Assembly (NCBI GenBank): GCA_024404875.1
Contig: JAKSPK010000005.1
Span: 1 to 64,000 of the forward strand
DNA from: Oscillospiraceae bacterium
GTDB taxonomy: Bacteria > Bacillota > Clostridia > Oscillospirales > Ruminococcaceae
Length of the DNA: 64,000 nucleotides
Direction: 5' to 3'
Every line of letters starts with the position of its first letter. The first letter of the stretch is position 1. Below are positions 1 to 10,930 of this stretch, in pieces. A model generated the notes under the pieces. That model saw nothing but the letters and a program-made list of their open reading frames with translations. It was not told the DNA's origin and searched no databases. Made by a program: the position numbers and the translations under genes.

Positions 1-23
1 TGCCTGCTTTTTGCATTTCCCCA

Positions 24-52
24 TTGCATTTTTTCGCGAATTGTGCTATAAT
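24..52 (+). promoter_or_regulatory. Sigma-A type promoter for the DUF1846 gene
   Basis: The -35 box TTGCAT (24-29) and the -10 box TATAAT (47-52) are 17 nt apart, with a TG extension before the -10. It lies about 50 nt before the start codon at 101. Confidence 0.8.
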
Positions 53-100
53 AAAACAGTATATGAAAACGGTAACAGGCGTCAGAAAGGAAATGGGCGT

Positions 101-1591
101 ATGAAGAAGAAGATTTGGGCCTTTGACAATGCGAAATACCTGAAAACACAGTCCGAGCATATCCGCGAACGGATTGCAAAATTCGGCGGCAGACTGTATC
201 TGGAATTCGGCGGCAAGCTCTACGACGATTATCATGCATCGCGTGTGCTGCCGGGCTTTCAGCCGGACAGCAAGCTGAGAATGCTCCTGCAAATGAAGAA
301 GCAGGTTGAGATCGTCATTGCGATCAATGCCTCCGATATCGAGCAGAACCGCATCCGCGGCGACCTCGGCATCACCTACGATACGGATGTGCTTCGGCTG
401 ATCGGCCTTTTCCGCAAGCGCGGGCTCTATGTCGGCAGTGTTGTCATGACGCGCTATACCGGCGAGCCGGCCGCTGACAAATTCCAGAAGCGTCTGGAAT
501 CACTCGGCATCCGCGTCTACCGGCATTATCCGATCGAAGGCTATCCGACCAATCTTCCGCTGATCCTTTCAGAGAACGGCTTCGGCAGAAATGAATACAT
601 CGAGGTCAGCCGTCAGCTCGTTGTCGTGACCGCGCCCGGCCCCGGCAGCGGAAAAATGGCTGTCTGTCTCTCGCAGATTTATCAGGAGCATCAGCGCGGC
701 AATGAAGCAGGCTATGCGAAATTTGAGACCTTCCCGATCTGGAATCTGCCGCTGAAGCATCCGGTCAATGTCGCCTATGAAGCCGCGACAGCAGACCTCA
801 ATGATGTCAATATGATTGATCCGTTCCACCTCGAAGCCTACAACAAGACTGCGGTCAACTACAACCGCGATGTTGAGGTCTTCCCGGTGCTGAGGTCGAT
901 GTTCGATCAGATTTACGGCACTTCGCCCTATCAGTCGCCGACGGATATGGGTGTGAATATGGCGGGCTTCTGCATTGACGATGATGATGCGGCAAAGGCA
1001 GCATCCCGTCAGGAGATTATCCGGCGGTATTTCAGTGAGCGCTGCGATCTGCGGCAGGGCAAGTCCGATGCGGAGACTGTTGCAAAGCTCGAACTGCTGA
1101 TGCGGCAGACGAATCTGACCGCGGATGAGCGGCCTGTCGTTGCGGCAGCGCGTGCGCTGGCCGACAAAACCGGCGAGCCGGCGGCGGCATTGCAGCTTCC
1201 GAACGGAAAGATCGTTACCGGCAAGACCTCTGAGCTTATGGGCTGCTGCTCGACGATGCTGCTGAATGCGCTGAAATCGCTCGGGCGGATCAATGATGCG
1301 ATCCTGCTGCTCAGCCCGACCGTCATTGAGCCGATTCAGCAGCTCAAGACCGATCATCTCGGCAATGAGAATCCGCGCCTGCATACTGATGAAACGCTGG
1401 TCGCGCTGTCCATCTCTGCTGCGACAAACCCGACCGCAGAGCGTGCCATGACACAGCTTGCAAAGCTCCGCAGCTGTGAAATGCATTCGACAGTCATTCT
1501 TTCACAGATTGATGAGCGCACGCTCAAGCGCCTCGGCATCAATCTGACCTGCGATCCGCAGTTCCAGAGCAACCGTCTCTATCAGCGCTGA
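101..1591 (+). CDS. DUF1846 domain-containing protein
   Basis: This 496-residue cytosolic protein matches the DUF1846 family along its whole length, including the family-typical opening KIWAFDNAKYL. The biochemical role of the family is unsettled. A glycine-rich GPGSGK segment near residue 180 resembles a nucleotide-binding loop, and the conserved MGVNMAGF stretch follows near residue 285. No signal peptide or membrane segment is visible. I chose the ATG at 101 because AGAAAGGAA lies 7 nt upstream and the family N terminus begins there; an upstream in-frame ATG at 11 precedes the promoter. The gene stands just before a small membrane protein and may be cotranscribed with it. Confidence 0.85.
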   Translation: MKKKIWAFDNAKYLKTQSEHIRERIAKFGGRLYLEFGGKLYDDYHASRVLPGFQPDSKLRMLLQMKKQVEIVIAINASDIEQNRIRGDLGITYDTDVLRLIGLFRKRGLYVGSVVMTRYTGEPAADKFQKRLESLGIRVYRHYPIEGYPTNLPLILSENGFGRNEYIEVSRQLVVVTAPGPGSGKMAVCLSQIYQEHQRGNEAGYAKFETFPIWNLPLKHPVNVAYEAATADLNDVNMIDPFHLEAYNKTAVNYNRDVEVFPVLRSMFDQIYGTSPYQSPTDMGVNMAGFCIDDDDAAKAASRQEIIRRYFSERCDLRQGKSDAETVAKLELLMRQTNLTADERPVVAAARALADKTGEPAAALQLPNGKIVTGKTSELMGCCSTMLLNALKSLGRINDAILLLSPTVIEPIQQLKTDHLGNENPRLHTDETLVALSISAATNPTAERAMTQLAKLRSCEMHSTVILSQIDERTLKRLGINLTCDPQFQSNRLYQR

Positions 1592-1613
1592 TCGAAGATA
1601 TAAGAAACACCAT

Positions 1614-1955
1614 ATGGACAAACAGACATTTTTGTCGCAGTATGTAAACTATTCCGACGCTGATTTGCGGCTGATTCGCGATACGCAGAAAGAGATGTAT
1701 TCCGGGGAGGAAATGGCGTGGATCGAGGAGCTGATCGAAGCCCGATCAGCTCACAGCAGTGAAAAGGCAAAGTCGGATACATGGCTCTGCGTGGTTAGTC
1801 TGATCATTCCGCTGTTCGGCATCATCGCCGGCATCATCTTCAGATCGACGGATAAGCCGGAGGATCAAAAGACTGGCCGCAGATGTCTGAATGCGGGTAT
1901 TTGCGGATTGATCCTCTGGGTGATGTTCGTATTCACCGGCCCGCTTAGATTCTGA
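1614..1955 (+). CDS. Small membrane protein, unknown function
   Basis: This 113-residue protein is not one I recognise. The first 55 residues are polar and helical, with a YSGEEMAWIEELIEAR segment. Two hydrophobic segments follow, at about 59-77 (WLCVVSLIIPLFGIIAGIIF) and 95-110, joined by a short basic loop (STDKPEDQKTGRR). There is no signal peptide, so both ends probably face the cytosol. It begins 22 nt after the DUF1846 gene with only a weak ribosome binding site and ends just before a strong terminator, which suggests it is the last gene of a two-gene unit. Confidence 0.6.
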   Translation: MDKQTFLSQYVNYSDADLRLIRDTQKEMYSGEEMAWIEELIEARSAHSSEKAKSDTWLCVVSLIIPLFGIIAGIIFRSTDKPEDQKTGRRCLNAGICGLILWVMFVFTGPLRF

Positions 1956-1963
1956 TAAATCAG

Positions 1964-1997
1964 AAAAAGCCCGAAGGCACCTGCCTTCGGGCTTTTT
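1964..1997. terminator. Bidirectional intrinsic terminator
   Basis: A perfect 16-bp stem (AAAAAGCCCGAAGGCA and its complement) with a 2-nt apical gap has a T-run on both strands. It separates the convergent membrane-protein gene (+) and the hydrolase gene (-) and can end transcription from both sides. Confidence 0.92.
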
Positions 1998-2000
1998 GTA

Positions 2001-3064
2001 TCATTCTTCATCGAGTGCTGCAAGGAACTGCGAGAGCAGTACTGCACATTGCATCGGCTTCTGCATGTGGATATACCGGCTGCCGGTCAGCGCATAATAC
2101 TGACAGTTTCCGAGCCGGTCGAGATACGGCCGCAGCACATTGGCGGACTGCTTTCCGTTTTCGATTGCTTTGACCGCACAGGCCGCACGTTCTTCGTCCG
2201 AGAAATCGGGCATCTGCATGAAGCTTCGCTCCCAGTTATCCGCTTCGAGCCAGTCTGCGGTATTCTGAAATGCCGCAGTATCGATAAATGCTTTCGGGAT
2301 ATCGTTCGTAACGATGTTTTCGGAAACAGTCGAACGATTTTCTTCGAGCAGCTTTCGCTCCGAGATCTGTGCTGCTGCGGCAGCGCTGCGGAGGTTCAGT
2401 ATTCGTGCAGTTTCCTGCAATGCCGGAGGATAATCAGGTGGAAGCTGCTGCGGAATCCCCATGAGTCGTTCAAAGCCGAGCCATGCAGTCAGCCGGGAGA
2501 ATGTGCCGGCCGGTTCCTGATCCTCTGCGGGGCGCTTCAGTGAAGTGCCGCTGAGGAAGAATACGCCCTCAATCTCTTCGGGAAACAGACTTTGCCAGTA
2601 TACGGCATAGAGTCCGCCCTCCGCATGCGGCAACAGTACATAGGGCGGCTGAATATTGGCATTCTGCAGCGCTGTCCGGTAATCAGAAACGATCTGCTCC
2701 GCAGTCTGCGGCTGAGTGCTGTCCCCGCTGAGTCCGCAGCCGGCGCGGTCGATGCAGACGATCATTGCATTGTTTCCGAGATATTCGGACATCAGTGCAA
2801 GCTGTACGCTGAGATCATTTTCACCGGTATCCGCGATTGTGATGAGGATGTGCTTCGCGTTCTCGGCGCCGGCTCTGCAATAGCTGAGCGCATGACTGCC
2901 GTCAGCCGCCGCAAACTGATATCCCTCAGCCTGAAGCAGCGCGGATTCCTTCCGGCTGCATGAAATATGCCATATCCGCAGTGCCGCGAGCAGCGTTGTG
3001 CATACTGCGAGCAGTGAAAACAGGATAGTCAACACGATGCGGAGCCGACTGTGCTGTGCTTTGT

Positions 3065-3068
<4 letters not shown>
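2001..3068 (-). CDS. Membrane-anchored alpha/beta hydrolase-fold protein, probably non-catalytic
   Basis: The 355 residues begin with a membrane anchor at about 10-30 and continue with an alpha/beta hydrolase core. The DRAGCGLSGDS motif after strand 4 is typical of the fold. At the nucleophile elbow, where active members read G-H-S-x-G-G, this protein reads PHAEGGLYA: the serine is replaced by alanine (codon GCG on the minus strand near 2626). I therefore expect no classical esterase or peptidase activity unless another residue takes over. It follows the Ca2+-ATPase with an ATGA stop/start overlap at 3065-3068, so the two are translationally coupled. Fold assignment is firm; function is unknown. 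Confidence 0.8.
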
Positions 3069-5701
<2,633 letters not shown>

Positions 5702-5744
5702 GTTTCGAGTCCTCCGCAATTAATCTAATATGGTTACGATTACG

Positions 5745-5888
5745 ACAAAAAAGACTTCCGCAGCGGCAGCCCGTTTGCCGATCAGCAAACGCAGTGCCGG
5801 TGCGAAAGTCTTGCCGTTTCAATTTCATACGGTGAGCATTTACCAGGAGCTCACGGGTGAGGCGCAATGAAATCCGGCGTATGCTCAC
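5745..5888 (-). promoter_or_regulatory. Structured leader with terminator before the Ca2+-ATPase gene
   Basis: Read on the minus strand, an 8-bp closing stem (GTGAGCAT, 5881-5888, with ATGCTCAC, 5833-5840) encloses a small CTCA/TGAG hairpin. About 20 nt later comes a long terminator hairpin (5751-5812) with arms AAGACTT/AAGTCTT, CGCA/TGCG, CGGCA/TGCCG and GTTTGC/GCAAAC, then a U-run. The terminator ends about 45 nt before the pump's start codon. The layout fits an attenuator or riboswitch, or simply the end of the rpmB unit. I could not match it to a known aptamer; the GGGGAGTAG core of the yybP-ykoY manganese riboswitch is absent. Confidence 0.5.
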
Positions 5889-5918
5889 TGTTCGCTGTTT
5901 ATTGCATTACAAAACAAT

Positions 5919-5948
5919 GGAGTATCCACCCATGACAGCGAATACTCC
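5919..5948 (-). terminator. Probable terminator of rpmB
   Basis: On the minus strand, GGAGTAT and ATACTCC form a 7-bp stem with a 16-nt loop, followed by the T-rich ATTGTTTTGT. It lies 25 nt after the rpmB stop codon. The stem is short, so read-through into the Ca2+-ATPase leader is likely. Confidence 0.5.
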
Positions 5949-5973
5949 GTTTGTTGTCTCCGAATTCCTGAAA

Positions 5974-6165
5974 TCAACCGTTTGCACGCTCTACCTTGCC
6001 GGAGCGCAGGCATCTGGAGCAAACATAGATGTGGCAGGGAGAACCCTTCACGATCGCCTTGACGCGCTGGACATTGGGCTTCCATGTACGATTGGTACGA
6101 CGGTGAGAGTGAGAGACCTTGATACCAAATGTAACGCCCTTGCCGCAGATTTCGCATTTTGCCAT
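5974..6165 (-). CDS. rpmB: 50S ribosomal protein L28
   Basis: The 63-residue protein has the L28 signature from its first residues (AKCEICGKGVTFG, then VSHSHRRTNRTWKPN). Two CxxC pairs, CEIC near the N terminus and CSRC near the C terminus, form the zinc site of the zinc-containing L28 form. It belongs to the large ribosomal subunit. The ATG at 6165 is set by a strong AAAGGAGGTG 7 nt upstream; the longer open frame to 6231 overlaps the promoter. It stands alone, as rpmB often does in clostridia. Confidence 0.96.
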   Translation of the reverse strand: MAKCEICGKGVTFGIKVSHSHRRTNRTWKPNVQRVKAIVKGSPCHIYVCSRCLRSGKVERANG

Positions 6166-6202
6166 AGCTGGCACCTCCTTTACAGACTTGTCAACAAAAT
6201 AC

Positions 6203-6231
6203 ATTTTACCAGAAAACGAAAAAAAAATCAA
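6203..6231 (-). promoter_or_regulatory. rpmB promoter
   Basis: On the minus strand, TTGATT (6226-6231) and TAAAAT (6203-6208) have a 17-nt T-rich spacer. The promoter lies about 40 nt before the rpmB start codon. Confidence 0.7.
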
Positions 6232-6491
6232 GTGTTTTTTTCAGATTTCTGAATTTTTATCAAATTCCACAAAAAGCGGGGGCAGAAAGACGGCTTTTTG
6301 CGAATACTCATTTCCTTTGGACGAGGATTTCATGTGAAAACGGGTATGTGCACGGCGAAACGAAGCATTCCGACTGAAACACAATCGTTCGGGATTCATT
6401 TATAATTGAAAATCAGATCTCATTTTTTACCGGCAGCGGGCATTCCTTACAAAAAAGCACATGATTGTGCTGATTATCTGCAAAATTTTCA
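6232..6491. other. Non-coding gap between rpmB and esterase promoters
   Basis: This A/T-rich stretch separates the divergent rpmB and esterase promoters. A weak hairpin, AAAAAGC (6271-6277) with GCTTTTT (6293-6299), is the only structure I see. No open frame with a ribosome binding site is present. Confidence 0.5.
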
Positions 6492-6520
6492 TTGACGCGC
6501 TTCTTCGTTCATGCTATGAT
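6492..6520 (+). promoter_or_regulatory. Promoter of the dockerin-bearing esterase gene
   Basis: TTGACG (6492-6497) and TATGAT (6515-6520) are 17 nt apart with a TGC extension before the -10. It lies 51 nt before the start codon, so the gene is probably monocistronic. Confidence 0.8.
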
Positions 6521-6571
6521 GAAAGCAGGGCAGCCATGTATATGTGGCGATCTCAAAAAGGGGGAATGATT

Positions 6572-8851
6572 ATGAAAAAGCTTCTGTCGGTGCTGGCGGC
6601 ACTTGCCGTGAGCAGTTCGGCAATTTTCGCAGTATCCGGGGGACATGGGCAGGAGACTGCCGCTGCAGCAGATCCGGTGCGCATTATGCCGATCGGTGAT
6701 TCGATCACCTTCGGTTACGGTGAGGACGGCGGTTACCGAAAATATCTCAACTATGCGCTGAAAGAAAAGGATATCGCGTTCGATATGGTCGGGCCGGAGG
6801 GCAGAAACAGCGCGAGCTTCCAATACAATGGGCAAAGTTTTCAGTATGATGACAATCATGCGGGTTACAGCGGCTACACGATCAAGCAGCAGTATCCGAT
6901 CCCGAGCTGGGGCGAAAACGGTCTGCTCGAAAAGCTCCGGGCGAAGAATGCCGTGAAACAGGCGCAGCCGGATATCGTGCTGCTTATCATCGGAACGAAT
7001 GATATGACGGCGAACCGCAATCTGACTGACTGCGAGTCTGATCTGCATACGCTGATGGATTATATTCTCGGCGATCTGCCGGAGGGCGGAACGGTGTTCA
7101 TGGGTTCGATTCCGGATTTCACTGCATACGGCGGAAACGCACAGCGCGTCGCAAATTATAACAATACTGTAAAAAAGGTCGCGGAGTCCTACGGGGACAA
7201 TGTCCGCTTTGCGGATGTCCACAGCAGCCTGAACGGGGAAGCGGATCTGCAAAGCGACAAGCTGCATCCGAGCGGCGCCGGTTATGAGAAAATGGGCCGG
7301 TATTGGGCAGAAGTGATCGATGAATATCTCGATGAAACGGCTGTGCCGGAGGATCCCGATAATCCGGTGATCCTGTATTCGGACTTTGAGAACGGGCTTT
7401 CCGGCTGGCAGGGACGCGGTGCAGCGTCCGTGGCGTGGACTGATGATGCAGCGGCAGCGGGCCGCGGATCAGCGGAGGTATCCGGCCGCACCGCCGCATG
7501 GAATGGCATCGCCTATTCGCTCAGCAGCAAAAAATGTCCTGCGGGTATGTACATCAGCGTGCAGGCGAAGGTCATGCAGAAAACCGGCGCGCCGGTGCAT
7601 TTCAAAATGACCATGCAGTACAGCAAAGGCGGCAGTGCAGTCTATGATACCTTTGCGGAGGCTGATGCGGAATCCGGCAAATGGCTGACGCTTTCGGCAG
7701 TGGATTATCAAATGAAGGAAGGCGACAATCCGGTGCTGTATATCGAAACGGATACTGACCTTTGTGACTTCTGGCTGGATGAAGTTACGGTCGCGAGATC
7801 GGACGGATCGCAGATTCCGGTGCATTTCAACAAAGGCGATGCGGATCACAGCGGGGCAGCGGACGGCAAGGATGCAGGAGCACTGCTGGATTGGCTGCTG
7901 ACCAAGGAAAGCGAAATCTATTCGGATACTGCCGATCTGGATGCAGACAGTTCGCTTACGGCGGCGGATCTGACATTGCTCAAACGGTTTCTGATGCAAC
8001 CGGATGTGCAGATCACCGATGAGGAAAGGCGGGCATATATGACAGCAGTACGAGAACAGATCACCACGAGCGTTCCTGCTTCCGTTCTGCAAAATGCGGA
8101 GGGAAAGCTCGAACATATCACCTATTTCTCGAAGAAGGCAAACCACGACAAGAACGCCAATGTCTGGCTTCCGCCCGGCTATGACAGCAGCAAAGAATAC
8201 CCGGTATTCTATGTCAATCACGGCTACGGCGGCGATGAATTCTCTATGACCAGCGGCATGGGCGTGAGGGAGATCGCGACGAATCTGATCAAAAGCGGCG
8301 AGGCCAAGCCGATGATTATTGTTTTTACGCATCAGTATACCGATCCGAACCGCACGACCGAAAGCGGCAACGGTGCGGCGGATGTACCGTTTTATGATGC
8401 ATTCGTCGAGGATTTGCCGGACAGTCTGATGCCCTATATCGAATCGCATTATCCGGTTAAGTCGGGGCGCGAGAATACAGCTGTCGCCGGCTTTTCAATG
8501 GGCGGCAGAGAGTCTCTGTATATCGGTATGAAATGCTGCGACAAGATCGGTTATATCGGTGCGGCTGCACCGGCGCCGGGCATCTTCCCGACAAGAGATC
8601 AGATTATGGAGCATCCGGGTGTCATGAGCAAAGACGATATGCGCATTGATGCGCCCTATGAGCCGTATGTACTGATGATTGCAGGCGGCACGAATGACGG
8701 AATGGTCGGCAGTTATCCGGAGCAGTATCACGAGCTGTTTTCTGCACATGGAACGGAAAATATCTTTATTCCGGTGCCGGGCGGCAATCATGACAGCAGC
8801 ACGGTAATCCCGCTGATGTATAATTTCATCCGCTGCCTGTTTAAGCTGTGA
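6572..8851 (+). CDS. Cellulosomal double esterase: SGNH hydrolase - CBM-like - dockerin - CE1-type esterase
   Basis: The 759-residue protein has a signal peptide (about 1-35, cut near the AAAAD segment) and four modules. Residues about 38-240 are an SGNH/GDSL esterase with block I GDSITFG, block III GTNDM and the DxxH pair in DKLHPSG. Residues about 265-413 look like a CBM4/9/22-type beta-sandwich. Residues about 420-482 are a type-I dockerin with two Ca2+-binding repeats, starting GDADHSG and DLDADSS. Residues about 505-759 are a CE1/esterase-D type serine esterase with the nucleophile elbow GFSMGG and a C-terminal GGNHD that supplies the histidine. It probably removes acetyl and feruloyl groups from xylan while docked on a cellulosome. 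Start: the ATG at 6572, 7 nt after GGGGG; the ATG at 6566 is too close. Confidence 0.93.
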   Translation: MKKLLSVLAALAVSSSAIFAVSGGHGQETAAAADPVRIMPIGDSITFGYGEDGGYRKYLNYALKEKDIAFDMVGPEGRNSASFQYNGQSFQYDDNHAGYSGYTIKQQYPIPSWGENGLLEKLRAKNAVKQAQPDIVLLIIGTNDMTANRNLTDCESDLHTLMDYILGDLPEGGTVFMGSIPDFTAYGGNAQRVANYNNTVKKVAESYGDNVRFADVHSSLNGEADLQSDKLHPSGAGYEKMGRYWAEVIDEYLDETAVPEDPDNPVILYSDFENGLSGWQGRGAASVAWTDDAAAAGRGSAEVSGRTAAWNGIAYSLSSKKCPAGMYISVQAKVMQKTGAPVHFKMTMQYSKGGSAVYDTFAEADAESGKWLTLSAVDYQMKEGDNPVLYIETDTDLCDFWLDEVTVARSDGSQIPVHFNKGDADHSGAADGKDAGALLDWLLTKESEIYSDTADLDADSSLTAADLTLLKRFLMQPDVQITDEERRAYMTAVREQITTSVPASVLQNAEGKLEHITYFSKKANHDKNANVWLPPGYDSSKEYPVFYVNHGYGGDEFSMTSGMGVREIATNLIKSGEAKPMIIVFTHQYTDPNRTTESGNGAADVPFYDAFVEDLPDSLMPYIESHYPVKSGRENTAVAGFSMGGRESLYIGMKCCDKIGYIGAAAPAPGIFPTRDQIMEHPGVMSKDDMRIDAPYEPYVLMIAGGTNDGMVGSYPEQYHELFSAHGTENIFIPVPGGNHDSSTVIPLMYNFIRCLFKL

Positions 8852-8878
8852 AAGAACAGCTTCCTATACAGAAACAGT

Positions 8879-8918
8879 ACCGCCGCATATCCGGGAATCA
8901 TGCCGGATATGCGGCGGT
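8879..8918. terminator. Bidirectional terminator between esterase and EamA genes
   Basis: A perfect 16-bp stem (ACCGCCGCATATCCGG and its complement) with an 8-nt loop separates convergent genes. The + side is followed by GTTGTTGGTTT. Confidence 0.85.
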
Positions 8919-8927
8919 GTTGTTGGT

Positions 8928-9797
8928 TTATTGTTCCGCGTGCCGCATTGTATATTGCCACTTGATGACAGCAGCGCCGATGATGATGATATAGCCGATC
9001 ACGCTGACCGGCTCCGGTGTCTGGCCGAGGAACAGGATGCCGAAAACAGCTGCAAATATCACGATCGAAAAATCATAGACGGAGATCTCCTTTGCGGGTG
9101 CTTTCGCGTATGCCTTTGTAATGAAGATCTGTCCGCCCGCGGCAGCAAGGCCGGTCAGGATCATCATTCCCCACTGCCGTGCCGTCATCGGATGATAGCG
9201 CAGGAGCAGATTTGGCAGCATCATCAGCGAGGTGAAGCCGGAGAAGAATGCAACAATGATCATACTGTTTTCCTTGCGGAGACCAAGAATGCGGACATTC
9301 GCATAGGCAAGACCGGCACCGAGCCCGCCGAGAAAGCCTGCTGCTGCAGGGAGCGCTGAAAAGTCAAACCGTGGTCTTGCGACGATGAGCGCACCGATGA
9401 ATGCTGCGCCGACCGCAAGCCATTCCGGAACCGTCGGCTTTTCCTTCAGCAGAACAATCGAGAACAAAATCGCAAAAAACGGCGAAAGCTTATTGAGCAT
9501 GGAAGCATCTGAAATCGCCATGTGATCGACGGCATAGAAGTTACAGATCATGCCGAGCCCGCCGGCGATTGATCGCGCCAGCAGCCAGCGGAGATTTCCC
9601 TTACCGATACGGAATGGCGTATGTGTCCGCAGCAGCGATGAGACTGCAATGATGAGTGCGAAAAAATTACGGAAAAAGCATTTCTGCAGCGTCGGCACAT
9701 CGCCTGTCAGACGGATGAACAGATTCATCAGCGCGAAGCAGAATGCCGATGCAATGATGAACAGAATGCCGAGTGTGCGGTCATTGGGCTTATGCAA
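8928..9797 (-). CDS. EamA/DMT family transporter
   Basis: This 289-residue inner-membrane protein has about ten hydrophobic segments in two EamA repeats, the second starting near residue 150. It opens with GILFIIASAFCFALMNLFIR, typical of drug/metabolite exporters of the EamA type. The substrate is unknown. The start is probably the TTG at 9797: the ribosome binding site GGAGG sits 8 nt upstream, inside the last codons of the WYL gene whose stop (TGA, 9799-9801) is 1 nt away. An in-frame ATG at 9818 would add seven residues but lacks a good ribosome binding site. The tight linkage to the WYL regulator suggests shared transcription. Confidence 0.88.
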   Translation of the reverse strand: MHKPNDRTLGILFIIASAFCFALMNLFIRLTGDVPTLQKCFFRNFFALIIAVSSLLRTHTPFRIGKGNLRWLLARSIAGGLGMICNFYAVDHMAISDASMLNKLSPFFAILFSIVLLKEKPTVPEWLAVGAAFIGALIVARPRFDFSALPAAAGFLGGLGAGLAYANVRILGLRKENSMIIVAFFSGFTSLMMLPNLLLRYHPMTARQWGMMILTGLAAAGGQIFITKAYAKAPAKEISVYDFSIVIFAAVFGILFLGQTPEPVSVIGYIIIIGAAVIKWQYTMRHAEQ

Positions 9798-9798
9798 A

Positions 9799-10779
9799 TC
9801 ACAGTCCTCCTTCGTCATGATAGAGCGCAAGCGTCTGCTGGACATACTGCCGCATCTCGCTGCGGATATCGGCGGGCGCAAGCACCTCAAGCTGATCGCC
9901 GTAGCCCATCACCCAGCGGTAGAAGCTGGGGCCGATGCCGATGCGAACCCGGATCCGTACACGCTGCGGATCGGAATCCGGCTGCACATCGTCGGCATAT
10001 TGGCCGAAATGCTCCAGCATATCATCAAGCAGAAGTCGGCCGGCGCGGAGCGTGACAGAAACGAAACGCTCCGGCCGGAACATATCGACCTGAACGCCGT
10101 CCGGCTGTGAAAGCTTTGCAGCGCGCTTAGCCTTTTCGCCCGCGCGGATACTGCGCATACGGTCGATGCGGTAGGTGCGTTCTTCACCGGTTTCTTCGTC
10201 CATACACCGCAGATAGAATCTGCCGTCGAAATAGACAACGCGGCCGGGAATCATCTCCCGCTTTTTGCTGTAAAACTGCATTTTCCCTTCGGTATCGTAT
10301 TTGCCGTATTCAAAGACAATCTTCTGCCTGGCGGCAATGAGACTGTGAACCTGCTCAAGATTGCGAAGCAAATCGGTCGAGGGCGCGACCTGTCCGGCGA
10401 TGACAACGCGGCTGACAAGCCGGCGCAGTTCTTCTTCGGAGCAGAAAACCTCAAATTTTCGTATGAGCTGTTTTTTCTGCTTTTCGGAGAGAAACTGATT
10501 GATCGAGACCGAATCAACGAGGAAGCGGATCTCATTAAATGAAAAGCCCCGGCCGCAGAGCGCGTAATATGCTGTATTATGTGCACCGTGCGTGATGCGG
10601 ATATCACAGCCGGCGGTGATGAGCCGGTCAATATCGCGGCGGACTGTCAGGGCGGAAACATTTTGCAAATCATAATTGGCAGCGAGATGATCGAGGATCT
10701 CCCGCAATGTGACGGACTTTGTCTCATTCGTGCTGCGGGTGAGATAGTTGAGAATATGCAGAATGCGCTCCGATTCCAT
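9799..10779 (-). CDS. WYL-domain transcriptional regulator
   Basis: The 326-residue protein has a DeoR-like winged helix-turn-helix at about 1-60 (ILNYLTRSTNETKSVTLREI) and a middle region to about residue 140. It then has a WYL domain at about 150-225 (IVFEYGKYDTEGK to TYRIDRMRSI) and a C-terminal WCX-type extension. WYL regulators sense small ligands or nucleic acids and control nearby genes. The ATG at 10779 follows GGGAGGA by 5 nt. It is followed at once by an EamA transporter whose ribosome binding site is embedded in this gene, so the exporter is a plausible target or partner. No promoter was identified. Confidence 0.9.
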   Translation of the reverse strand: MESERILHILNYLTRSTNETKSVTLREILDHLAANYDLQNVSALTVRRDIDRLITAGCDIRITHGAHNTAYYALCGRGFSFNEIRFLVDSVSINQFLSEKQKKQLIRKFEVFCSEEELRRLVSRVVIAGQVAPSTDLLRNLEQVHSLIAARQKIVFEYGKYDTEGKMQFYSKKREMIPGRVVYFDGRFYLRCMDEETGEERTYRIDRMRSIRAGEKAKRAAKLSQPDGVQVDMFRPERFVSVTLRAGRLLLDDMLEHFGQYADDVQPDSDPQRVRIRVRIGIGPSFYRWVMGYGDQLEVLAPADIRSEMRQYVQQTLALYHDEGGL

Positions 10780-10872
10780 AGATTCCTCCCGGGCAGACGG
10801 CTGCGAACCTCGCAGAATTGCATAGGCAGCTGAAAATCCGTCTGATCTGTGCTTTTTTTCGGGATTAGTATG

Positions 10873-10901
10873 AAACACCGCAGAGCGAATCTGCGGTGTT
10901 T
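10873..10901. terminator. Intrinsic terminator of the lipoprotein gene
   Basis: A perfect 12-bp stem (AAACACCGCAGA and its complement) with a 5-nt loop lies 30 nt after the stop of the minus-strand lipoprotein gene and separates it from the WYL gene. Confidence 0.8.
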
Positions 10902-10930
10902 GTTTCAGATGATGTTGTTCGATTCAGCAC

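Noticed and set aside
5745..5888. yybP-ykoY manganese riboswitch before the P-type ATPase
   Set aside because: The element is structured, but the conserved GGGGAGTAG core is not present, so I list it only as an unnamed leader.
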